Source of the DNA: UBA57 sp963577725
GTDB lineage: Archaea; Thermoproteota; Nitrososphaeria; Nitrososphaerales; UBA57
Direction of reading: 5' to 3'
Assembly: GCA_047517285.1 (NCBI GenBank)
Contig: JAKZTE010000001.1
Location: 1-64,000 of the forward strand
DNA: 64,000 bases
Part shown: positions 41,958 to 49,490 of the stretch, in pieces
Position numbering within the stretch: the stretch's first letter is position 1
Layout: every line of letters starts with the position of its first letter
Made by a program: the position numbers and the translations under genes
Notes under the pieces: generated by a model
Database searches by the model: none
Seen by the model: only the letters and a program-made list of their open reading frames with translations
Told to the model about the DNA's origin: nothing

Positions 41958-42562
41958 AAATCCCCACAAACTGACACAAAATTCTCTAGTATTCTTGCTC
42001 CAGCCTTTCCTGATTTCTCTGGATGAAATTGAGTTCCAAATATATTGTTCTTATTTACCATTGATGTAAATTCTGTACCGTAGTCTGTCGTAGTGGATAT
42101 AATTTCAGAATCAGTTGGTTTTGGATACAAAGAATGAACAAAATATGCCCAAGATTGATCTTCAACACCGTCTAAAATACGATCTTTATTGTTCTGTTTT
42201 AGAGTATTCCATCCTATATGAGGCACTTTTACATTATTCGAAAAAAATATTATTTCACCTTCGAAAAATCCTAATCCATCTCCTGGACCTTCCGCGCTTT
42301 TTTCAAAGAACAATTGCATTCCCAAACATACACCTAAAATTGGCTTATTATTTTCATAATAATCATTTAAAATTCTCTGATTTACTTGTATCCTCTTCAC
42401 TGCGTGTTTCCAACCTCCTACACCTGGAAGAATAATTCCGTCATATTCTAAATTTACATCTAATTCTGATGTTACAATAGTTGTAACTCCTAGCTTTTCT
42501 AGTGCAGTTTGAATACTAAATAAATTACCTACACCATAATCTAATATGGCAATCTTTATCAT
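41954..42562 (-). CDS. hisH: Imidazole glycerol phosphate synthase, glutaminase subunit
   Basis: A 202-residue class I glutamine amidotransferase that passes ammonia to HisF. The catalytic triad is Cys in ILGVCLGMQLFFE near residue 79-83, and His/Glu in FGTQFHPEKSGKAGARIL near 177-182. The oxyanion PGVGGW near 48 and N-terminal DYGVGNLFSIQTAL are standard. Its start shares one base with the hisB stop. Confidence 0.95.
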   Translation of the reverse strand: MIKIAILDYGVGNLFSIQTALEKLGVTTIVTSELDVNLEYDGIILPGVGGWKHAVKRIQVNQRILNDYYENNKPILGVCLGMQLFFEKSAEGPGDGLGFFEGEIIFFSNNVKVPHIGWNTLKQNNKDRILDGVEDQSWAYFVHSLYPKPTDSEIISTTTDYGTEFTSMVNKNNIFGTQFHPEKSGKAGARILENFVSVCGDL

Positions 42563-43146
42563 TACATCATTCCCTTCGATGAGGGAGTTCCATCTCTTCT
42601 ACTGTCTGGCGACATTGCTTCTCTCATTGATAATGCCATTGCTTTTATTGCAGCTTCCACTTTGTGGTGATCATTGTTTCCATATTCTACAATGACATGA
42701 ATGTTTGCTTGTAGACTAGTTGAAAACGACTGAATAAAATGATAAATATCTTCTGCAGGCATATCTTCAATTCCTTCTTTATCTATCTTCAAATCTGCAA
42801 CTTGAAATGGACGTTTAACTAAATCTACCGCTGAATATGCTAATGCATCATCCATTGGGACAATCGCAAAACCAAATCTCTTTATAGATTTTCGTTCTCC
42901 AAGTGCTTTGTTAATTGCTTCACCTATTGTTAGTGCAACGTCTTCAGCTGTATGATGAATTAAATCTCCTGTCGCATCAATTTGAATATCAATCAAGCTA
43001 TGTGTAGCAAATGAAGTAACCAAGTGGTCTAAGAATTTTACCGAAGTATTAATCTTTACATTTCCGGTTCCTTCTAATTGTACTCTTACTGTAATGTCCG
43101 TTTCCTTCGTTTTTCTTGTTACTTCAGCTTCTCTCAATTCACTCAC
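42562..43146 (-). CDS. hisB: Imidazoleglycerol-phosphate dehydratase
   Basis: A 194-residue monofunctional HisB. The metal-binding repeats are LDHLVTSFATHSLIDIQIDATGDL near residues 40-63 with HHTAEDVALTIGEAI near 66-80, and the second half FIQSFSTSLQANIHVIVEYGNNDHHKVEAAIKAMALSMREA near 137-177. It has no fused histidinol phosphatase. The start overlaps the HAD gene by eight bases. Confidence 0.95.
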   Translation of the reverse strand: MSELREAEVTRKTKETDITVRVQLEGTGNVKINTSVKFLDHLVTSFATHSLIDIQIDATGDLIHHTAEDVALTIGEAINKALGERKSIKRFGFAIVPMDDALAYSAVDLVKRPFQVADLKIDKEGIEDMPAEDIYHFIQSFSTSLQANIHVIVEYGNNDHHKVEAAIKAMALSMREAMSPDSRRDGTPSSKGMM

Positions 43147-44296
43147 TAAATAATTCAGGTATATCGTTAATATTACTTATTATTATGTCCGCTTTCTTGT
43201 CCTTAAACAGCTTAATTTTATTTCGTTCTGACCTTGAGGAGCCATATATTCCTGCAAATATATACTGTTGATTATTGGCTCTATTTGCCGCTTTTGTCAT
43301 TAATAGATCCTCCATAGAATCACCAACATACAGTATATTTCCTTTTGAAGCTAAATTTGTTATAGATTTTTTTAATGCTATGGGGCTGGGTTTATCAATT
43401 CTGGCGCCATATTCTGGAATACGTGCCAAATCTTCGATAAATACGTTGCCTTTTACATTAAAATATCTAAACAAGTTTCCTAGTGTGAATTTTGTCCCAA
43501 TCTTACCCCTTCCCGATACAATTGCAATATTCTTCTGAAATCTCTTTTTTAATGCAGTTAATGTCGATTCCTTAACAATCAACTTTTCACTTTCGATGGT
43601 TCCTTTACGATTGAAAGTAATAGTATTTGTTTTTCTGGCCTTTTTTATTAGATTCTTTCCGTAGAAATATTCATCAAATACATTGGTTACGATGTTATTC
43701 CTTCTATCATTTGTAAAATTCAAAAACCTTTTAGCAGAATATAATAATTCTTTTTGTTCCTTATCTAATCCTTTACTAATCAATAATTCGATAGATTCTA
43801 TATCAAATTTCTTTATCTCTTTTGCAAGTTCGTTCAATTCTCTTGTAAAATTAATCCTTGTATTCTTGGCATTTAATCCGATTTTATTCAATTCTATTAA
43901 TTCTAATTTTCTAAATGAATTCGAAATATTTCTCATATTAATATTGTTTAATTCTTGTTCATATGCCTCTGATAAACTCTTTGGCAACATCGATATAATC
44001 TTTAATATTATTACATAACAAAACTTGTAATCATTATTGAATCCCCCAGTTTGTCTAAAAAGTTCTAGTGTTGTTTTTGATATTTTATACCTGCTAAATT
44101 TCATATTTACTATATTCTTCAAGATATATGAAATTGTAAGATCTATGCATACATCATAGGATTTTTTTGAATCAATTAACACTCCATCACAATCAAAAAT
44201 TATTGTATTAATATTTTTAACATTCCTATCTGAAATCCTTTGATAGGCTACTCTGTTGTTAATTATTTTTTTTTGATATACTTTTGACATTTTCAT
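43139..44296 (-). CDS. Large-cap HAD hydrolase in the his operon, candidate histidinol-phosphate phosphatase
   Basis: A 385-residue HAD protein. Motif I NTIIFDCDGVLIDSKKSYD lies near residues 30-48, motif II IAIVSGRGKIG near 263, a conserved Lys in KPSPIALKKS near 309, and motif IV ILYVGDSMEDLLMTKAA near 325-341. About 200 helical residues between motifs I and II make an unusually large cap. Embedded between hisD and hisB with overlaps at both ends, it is the obvious candidate for the missing histidinol-phosphate phosphatase. Start could also be the ATG two codons in. The role is inferred from context. Confidence 0.7.
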   Translation of the reverse strand: MKMSKVYQKKIINNRVAYQRISDRNVKNINTIIFDCDGVLIDSKKSYDVCIDLTISYILKNIVNMKFSRYKISKTTLELFRQTGGFNNDYKFCYVIILKIISMLPKSLSEAYEQELNNINMRNISNSFRKLELIELNKIGLNAKNTRINFTRELNELAKEIKKFDIESIELLISKGLDKEQKELLYSAKRFLNFTNDRRNNIVTNVFDEYFYGKNLIKKARKTNTITFNRKGTIESEKLIVKESTLTALKKRFQKNIAIVSGRGKIGTKFTLGNLFRYFNVKGNVFIEDLARIPEYGARIDKPSPIALKKSITNLASKGNILYVGDSMEDLLMTKAANRANNQQYIFAGIYGSSRSERNKIKLFKDKKADIIISNINDIPELFSE

Positions 44297-45620
44297 TTAC
44301 AAATCTTGCTTTTGCTGATTCTCCGTGATTGATTAAACCCTCTTGGTTTGATAATTTTTCAATCTTCTCTAAATTATTCTTTAATTTCTCTTTAGTTGTT
44401 TTTGCAATAAAAAACCTTCTCGTAAAATCAATACTAGATAATGCAGAATAAAATTTTCCTGAACCGCCTGTTGGTAAGACGTGATTTGTACCCAATCCAT
44501 AGTCACTAAATGCAGCCGGCGTATAGTTTCCTATCAATACCACTCCACTTGACGTCATCTCTTTTGCTACGGAATCTTGATTCTCAGTCATAATCTCTAA
44601 ATGCTCTGACGCAAAATCATTTGCAAAATCAATACATTCTTGCATGCTTTTACAATATACTATGAATCCATTCTTCAATAATGATTTGCTGACTATGTCT
44701 CTACGCTCGATTTGCGGCAATCTTTCTTGTATTAATCTGATTAAATCTTTAGCAAGTCTTTTCGACGTTGTAACTACCCCACATAAGCTATCAGTACCGT
44801 GTTCAGCCTGTGCAAATAGATCACTTATGATTAATTCTTTATCAGCACTATTGTCTGCAATTATCAGTAATTCTGAAGGACCTGCAGGTAAATCTATTCC
44901 TACATCTTCAGATATTATTTTCTTAGCTTGATATACGAAAATATTTCCTGGTCCTGCAATTTTCTCGACTGGTTTTATCGCATTTGTTCCATAACCCATT
45001 GCCGCTATCGCTTGAGCTCCCCCTACTTTGTATATCTCATCGACTTGGCAAATATCTGCTGCCACAAGCACTGACGGATTAATTTTCTTATCTAAAGATG
45101 GAGGCGAACAAACAATTATTCTTTTTACACCTGCTATCTTTGCTGGAACTGATGACATAACCAAAGATGATGGATACACTGCTTTTCCTCCTGGAACATA
45201 ACATCCAACACTTTCTAACGGAACCATGTTGTATTTTATGTAGCTGCGCTTATCCCTTATTTCAACATCATTAACAAAATTAGAGAACGATTTCATTATC
45301 TTCTTTTCAGTTTTCTCTACAGATTTTTTTAGAATCTTTAATTCTTTTACTATTTCTGAATCAATGATTGAGTATGCTTCTTTAATCTCTTTATTATTAA
45401 CTCTTAATTGATTGGGAAGTAGTTTTACTCTGTCAAACTTTGACGTATACTTCAATAAGGCTTTGTCGTTGTTCTTTTTTACGTCATTCATTATCTTTTT
45501 TACGTAATCTGTGTCAGTAGATTTTACCGCTCGACGACGAATTTTTTTTGAAGTTTGTTCTACTGTTGATAATCTGTTGATCTCAAAATACTGAATCAAA
45601 CTATTTACCTTCATCTTCAT
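44259..45620 (-). CDS. hisD: Histidinol dehydrogenase
   Basis: A 453-residue zinc enzyme that oxidises histidinol to histidine in two steps. Seen: ESVGCYVPGGKAVYPSSLVMSSVPAKIAGV near residues 135-163, VGGAQAIAAMGYGT near 198, VEKIAGPGNIFVYQAKKII near 218, DLPAGPSELLIIADNSA near 239-255 and DFASEHLEIM near 336 (zinc and catalytic residues). The N-terminal 30 residues are more basic than usual. It overlaps hisG by 20 bases and the HAD gene by up to 38. Confidence 0.95.
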   Translation of the reverse strand: MKMKVNSLIQYFEINRLSTVEQTSKKIRRRAVKSTDTDYVKKIMNDVKKNNDKALLKYTSKFDRVKLLPNQLRVNNKEIKEAYSIIDSEIVKELKILKKSVEKTEKKIMKSFSNFVNDVEIRDKRSYIKYNMVPLESVGCYVPGGKAVYPSSLVMSSVPAKIAGVKRIIVCSPPSLDKKINPSVLVAADICQVDEIYKVGGAQAIAAMGYGTNAIKPVEKIAGPGNIFVYQAKKIISEDVGIDLPAGPSELLIIADNSADKELIISDLFAQAEHGTDSLCGVVTTSKRLAKDLIRLIQERLPQIERRDIVSKSLLKNGFIVYCKSMQECIDFANDFASEHLEIMTENQDSVAKEMTSSGVVLIGNYTPAAFSDYGLGTNHVLPTGGSGKFYSALSSIDFTRRFFIAKTTKEKLKNNLEKIEKLSNQEGLINHGESAKARFVNENVKSISKKNN

Positions 45621-46578
45621 GAATTTTCTCTAATGGCAGTACCTGGACAGGTCTATGTACAATCAAACCTTGTGCGTATTTTCTAAGATATGGTAATATC
45701 TGAAGAAATTCATCTTTAGGTATTACAGTATTAATCGAATACCATTCATCTTTTGATAATTCACTAATGGTGGGGGATTCTAATGCCGGAATAATCTTTA
45801 AGACACGCTCTAAGTTGTTCTTTTTTACATTCATAAATATATGTACTTTGGATTTTGCTTCTACTACTCCCTTACATAAACTAATAACATCATAAATTTT
45901 CTGTCTTTTTTTGGGATCTTTTAATGCCGTTTTATTTGCAATTAAATAAGCGGAAGATTCCATTATCGTATCCACAACTTTAAGATTATTTTGCGCTAAA
46001 GTTGAACCGGTTTCAATCACATCAAATATTACGTCCGCCTCTTCTGGAGGTTTTGCTTCTGTTGCTCCAAAAGAAAACACGACTTTAACATCTTTGTTTG
46101 TTCCAGTACTAAACCATGGTGTGACAATCGACGGTGATTTGTTTCCATATTTCTTTTTGTATATCTCATTATTGAGCAAATATTCTCTTGCCAAATTCAG
46201 ATACTCGGTTGAAATTCGTAATTGTTTTTTATCTTTTATATGATTCTTTAATAAATCTGAGAAATTTTTGCTCTTATTTGCATCTGGTAACGCAACTACT
46301 ATTCTCACCTTGCCATATTCTAAATTGAGTAATTTTACTACGTTTGCTTTGTTTTCTCTTATCCAATCTTCTCCTGATACTCCTATATCTTGAGTTCCTT
46401 CCTGTACGTTCTTTGGTATCTCTTGAGGTCTTAATATCTTCACGCTAATACTACTATCATTTATTATTGGCCTGTATGTTCTTGACTGGCCTTTTATTGT
46501 ATATCCTGCAGTTTCAAAGAACTGATATGTTGCTTTTTCCAAAGATCCCTTTGGCAGAGCTAATTTAATTACTGACAT
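45601..46578 (-). CDS. hisG: ATP phosphoribosyltransferase, long form
   Basis: A 325-residue HisG, first enzyme of histidine synthesis. The catalytic domain has LALPKGSLEKATYQFFETAGY at residues 5-25, RPQEIPKNVQEGTQDIGVSGEDW near 50, and EEADVIFDVIETGSTLAQNNLKV near 177-199 (PRPP loop). The last 90 residues form the regulatory ACT-like domain of the long type (HIFMNVKKNNLERVLKIIPALESPTIS), so feedback control by histidine is likely and no HisZ is needed. First gene of the operon. Confidence 0.95.
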   Translation of the reverse strand: MSVIKLALPKGSLEKATYQFFETAGYTIKGQSRTYRPIINDSSISVKILRPQEIPKNVQEGTQDIGVSGEDWIRENKANVVKLLNLEYGKVRIVVALPDANKSKNFSDLLKNHIKDKKQLRISTEYLNLAREYLLNNEIYKKKYGNKSPSIVTPWFSTGTNKDVKVVFSFGATEAKPPEEADVIFDVIETGSTLAQNNLKVVDTIMESSAYLIANKTALKDPKKRQKIYDVISLCKGVVEAKSKVHIFMNVKKNNLERVLKIIPALESPTISELSKDEWYSINTVIPKDEFLQILPYLRKYAQGLIVHRPVQVLPLEKIHEDEGK

Positions 46579-46768
46579 AAAATTTCAATCCTCTTTTTCA
46601 TAAAAACTAACGATAACTTGCCTATTAAAGATAGTAAAATATTATAGTCAAGACTGGAAAATGTACAAAAACGATTATTCGAGGTGAATACAATCACTCA
46701 TTTTCTTCAAATAAATTCATCTTAATACTTTATTTAAGCATTTGTTGTAATAATTAAATAATAATCGG
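46579..46768. other. Intergenic region, divergent promoters for hisG and tRNA-Leu
   Basis: This 190-base AT-rich gap separates the his operon from tRNA-Leu. A box TTTATTTAAG near 46731-46740 lies about 30 bases before the tRNA and may be its TATA element. A candidate for hisG is less clear. No coding frame of note was seen. Confidence 0.3.
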
Positions 46769-46899
46769 GCAGGGGTAGCGAATCTTAACAGAGCGAAGCC
46801 CGGTCAACCGCGGATTAACAAAGCGGAAAGGACTCAAGATCGGCTTGTTGTGATATCCTCTCCTCTAGAGGTTCATGGGTTCAAATCCCATCCCCTGCA
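46769..46899 (+). tRNA. tRNA-Leu(CAA) with three introns
   Basis: Acceptor GCAGGGG/CCCCTGC, T-arm ATGGG-TTCAAAT-CCCAT and discriminator A46899 are clear. A normal 85-base leucine tRNA appears only when three pieces are removed: 15 bases at about 46783-46797 (D-arm; edges ambiguous because AGCGAA is repeated at both sides), 15 bases at 46814-46828 (between positions 27 and 28; exact bulge-helix-bulge with CCGC/GCGG, bulges GGA and AAA), and 16 bases at 46839-46854 (canonical 37/38). The spliced anticodon stem is GAGGA/TCCTC with loop CTCAAGA, and the variable arm CCTC-TA-GAGG is class II. CCA is not encoded. Confidence 0.88.
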
Positions 46900-46944
46900 C
46901 TTTCCATCGATACTTTTTTTGGATGGAAAATACTTACAACTATC

Positions 46945-47451
46945 ATGATTATTGAATTTAATGCCAACACCCCAAAAATTCAATCCGGTGTGTTTCTTGC
47001 TAGCAGTGCAGATGTTATTGGCGATGTTGTATTAGCAAATGATGTAAGTGTTTGGTATAACTCTGTAATTCGTGGAGATTTTAATTCTATTATCGTCGAG
47101 GATTCTTCCAATATACAAGATAATAGTATCCTACATGTTGACGCTGATGAACCTCTTAGCATTGGTAAAAATACAACAGTTGGTCATGGATGCATAATAC
47201 ACGGATGTACAATTGGAAATTCCTGTTTAATAGGAATGGGATCACTAATCATGAACCGCGTTACAATTGGTTCTAATTGTATAATTGGCGCAGGTACTCT
47301 AATAACGCAGGATACAAAAATTCCTGATAATAGTGTTGTAGTAGGAAGACCAGGAAAAATTATCAGACAGATTACTCAATCCGATTTGGCATATATTAAT
47401 TCTAATGCCAAAGCTTACGTGTCTCTTAAAAACAAATACCTTAATCGTTAA
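46945..47451 (+). CDS. Gamma-class carbonic anhydrase-like protein
   Basis: A 168-residue left-handed beta-helix protein with hexapeptide repeats. The zinc histidines fit SILHVDADEP near residue 55 and VGHGCIIHGCTIG near 75-85 (H-x4-H), and VWYNSVIRGDFNSIIV near 31-46 carries the conserved Arg-Gly-Asp. In this family (YrdA/PaaY/CamH) some members hydrate CO2, while others have no activity; the Glu of Cam proton transfer is not obvious. It likely forms a trimer. Confidence 0.85.
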   Translation: MIIEFNANTPKIQSGVFLASSADVIGDVVLANDVSVWYNSVIRGDFNSIIVEDSSNIQDNSILHVDADEPLSIGKNTTVGHGCIIHGCTIGNSCLIGMGSLIMNRVTIGSNCIIGAGTLITQDTKIPDNSVVVGRPGKIIRQITQSDLAYINSNAKAYVSLKNKYLNR

Positions 47452-47455
47452 TTTA

Positions 47456-47851
47456 TTATTCTTTAATAAATTCTAACGATACTGAATTAATACAATATCT
47501 TTTACCTGATGGAAACGGCCCATCATCAAATACATGTCCTAGATGCGAATCACATTTTTTACATAGTACTTCCGTTCTAGCCATTCCTGCTATCTGATCA
47601 ATTTCAAATCTCACTGAATCACTATTATGCGGTTCAAAAAAGCTTGGCCAACCAGTTCCCGAATCAAATTTTGTATTTGATTTGAATAAATTATTATCAC
47701 AACATATGCATTTGTAAACCCCTTTATCCTTTGTTTCATAGTATTTACCACTAAACGGAATCTCTGTTGATTTATTACGACATACATCAAATTGTTCATC
47801 GGATAAAATCTCCTTCCATTCACTCTCATTTTTACGTATTTTATCTTCCAT
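47456..47851 (-). CDS. msrB: Peptide-methionine (R)-S-oxide reductase
   Basis: A 131-residue MsrB that repairs the R-epimer of oxidised methionine. Two CxxC pairs that hold the structural zinc are YKCICCDNNLF near residue 47 and EVLCKKCDSHLGHVFDDGP near 95-113; the catalytic Cys lies in RYCINSVSLEF near 119. GTGWPSFFEP near 67 is a family mark. It complements msrA at 4898. Convergent with the carbonic anhydrase-like gene. Confidence 0.95.
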   Translation of the reverse strand: MEDKIRKNESEWKEILSDEQFDVCRNKSTEIPFSGKYYETKDKGVYKCICCDNNLFKSNTKFDSGTGWPSFFEPHNSDSVRFEIDQIAGMARTEVLCKKCDSHLGHVFDDGPFPSGKRYCINSVSLEFIKE

Positions 47852-47906
47852 ACTAAAATTTAGTTGTAAATTGTTATAACTTTTATCGAAATCTCATTGT
47901 GAAATA

Positions 47907-47993
47907 TGGGCCCGGAGGGATTTGAACCCACGACTTTTGGTTATCTTCTATAATCCGAAGACCAACGCCCTATCCGGGCTGGGCTACGGGCCC
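47907..47993 (-). tRNA. tRNA-Arg(TCG) with a 12-base intron
   Basis: On the minus strand the acceptor is GGGCCCG/CGGGCCC with discriminator A, D-arm GCCC-...-GGGC, anticodon arm TTGGT-CTTCGGA-ACCAA giving TCG, and T-arm GGGTTCAAATCCC. A 12-base intron (plus-strand 47943-47954) follows position 37. It forms an exact bulge-helix-bulge: CTTC/GAAG helix, bulges GGA and ATA, and a five-base loop TTATA. Spliced length is 75 bases. CCA is not encoded. It is divergent from the EndA-family gene 85 bases away. Confidence 0.94.
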
Positions 47994-48078
47994 AACATTA
48001 CTGAAGTAATTTAATATAAAAGTACAAATTTATGGGAAAAATATATTCACTATCAATTACTTAACTCCTATTGTATGT

Positions 48079-48630
48079 GTGAACGACAAATTGGAAGAAA
48101 CAACTGATATTATTCAAGCAATAGAGAGCAGCAAGGGATTTTTGATTAAAGATAACGACTCCCGTCAAGAATTGAAAATTCGTGGTTTCGGCGAAGGAAA
48201 AAAACATGGATTATTATTAAGAGACTATGAAGCTCTTTATTTAATCTATTCTTCCAAACTTGATGTTATCAAGGATAATAAAAAGATAACTTTTAATGAC
48301 GTTCTTCAAACTGCTCTAATACGTGATGAACACGCTTGGACAAAATTCTTAATTTACCAAGATATTAGAACTCGTGGTTATGTAGCTAAAGAAGGCTTTG
48401 GTTTTGGTGCAGATTTTCGTGTTTATGATAAAGGAAATTTTGGTTCAAAAGCTGCAAAATATATTGTCTTTGCTATGAACGAAGGCAATGAAATAAATAC
48501 AAAATCTTTGACCGATTCTGTAAAACAAATTTCTAGAATGGGCAAAGTTCCAATTATTGCAGTTGTTGAAAGACGAGGTGAAGTTATTTATTATCGTTTA
48601 TCTAAATCTCATTTTCGTGACTTGCTTTGA
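48079..48630 (+). CDS. endA: tRNA-splicing endonuclease family protein (EndA-like), catalytic His missing
   Basis: A 183-residue EndA-family protein. The N-terminal domain (FLIKDNDSRQELKIRGFGEG) and the C-terminal nuclease domain (DIRTRGYVAKEGFGFGADFRVYDKG at 95-119) align well with archaeal EndA. Of the triad Tyr-His-Lys, Tyr116 is present and a Lys (156) lies in the right region, but the segment 119-130 (GNFGSKAAKYIV), where the His of KEHSVYLV should be, has none. It may be the structural subunit of a two-subunit enzyme. Start is GTG. Its stop overlaps the TTG of the UbiA gene. Confidence 0.85.
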   Translation: MNDKLEETTDIIQAIESSKGFLIKDNDSRQELKIRGFGEGKKHGLLLRDYEALYLIYSSKLDVIKDNKKITFNDVLQTALIRDEHAWTKFLIYQDIRTRGYVAKEGFGFGADFRVYDKGNFGSKAAKYIVFAMNEGNEINTKSLTDSVKQISRMGKVPIIAVVERRGEVIYYRLSKSHFRDLL

Positions 48631-49478
48631 CATTTAATTTCATTGCTTTGCTTTCTCTAATTCGTCCGATAAATTCATTCATGATTGGTTTAGCTGTTAT
48701 TGTAGGAATTGCAATTGGTTCTCCTGATATGTTATTCTCAAGACTATCAATTTATGGATTCATTACTGGATTCTCTATATCTTCTTATTCTATGATAATC
48801 AACGATGTTTACGATATTGAAATTGATAAAGTCAATCAACCAGAACGCCCTCTTCCCAAACAATTAATCTCTGTCAATTCTGCATTATCATTATCTCTAA
48901 TCCTATTATTAATTGGTCTTACCAGTTCATTACTAATTTCTTATTACCATATTATTATCACTGTAATCTTCTCTTTCTTATCTTGGTTCTATAATATCTG
49001 GGGTAAAAAACAAGGACTAATTGGAAATTCTATAGTTGCATCTTCAATGTCTATCCCATTTATTTTTGGGGGCATAATCACTGGTAATATTTCATTATTA
49101 GTTTGGTCCATCTCTCTCATAGCTTTTCTCTCAGGAATGGGTAGGGAAATAATCAAAACAATTGCTGATGTCGAAGGAGATCAGATTAAAGGTGTAAAAT
49201 CCATTTCTATTCAATTTGGATTGCGTAATGCAATGCTCATTGCCTGCATCTTTATAGTCGGCTCTATTATTGTTTCATTTATTCCAGTTTATTTTGGTTT
49301 GATTCAAATCTATTATGTTCCATTATTGCTATTGACTGACCTGATTTTACTCTATTCGGTATCTATCATCTCAAAAAATTATTCAAAATCTGAATCATTA
49401 AAAGTAAAAAAACTAATACTTTATGCAATGTTGTTTGGATTGATAACTTTTCTTGCTAATAGTGTGATTGTATGGTAG
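48627..49478 (+). CDS. UbiA prenyltransferase, probable digeranylgeranylglyceryl phosphate synthase
   Basis: A 283-residue membrane enzyme with about eight to nine helices that adds the second geranylgeranyl chain to the ether lipid backbone. The two Asp-rich motifs are INDVYDIEIDKVNQPERPLPKQ near residues 61-82 and IADVEGDQIKGVKSISIQFG near 181-200. NQPERPLP is typical of archaeal DGGGP synthase. Start is TTG, which overlaps the stop of the EndA-like gene (TTGA), so translation may be coupled. Confidence 0.85.
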   Translation: MTFNFIALLSLIRPINSFMIGLAVIVGIAIGSPDMLFSRLSIYGFITGFSISSYSMIINDVYDIEIDKVNQPERPLPKQLISVNSALSLSLILLLIGLTSSLLISYYHIIITVIFSFLSWFYNIWGKKQGLIGNSIVASSMSIPFIFGGIITGNISLLVWSISLIAFLSGMGREIIKTIADVEGDQIKGVKSISIQFGLRNAMLIACIFIVGSIIVSFIPVYFGLIQIYYVPLLLLTDLILLYSVSIISKNYSKSESLKVKKLILYAMLFGLITFLANSVIVW

Positions 49479-49490
49479 GGGTGTTTCTTA

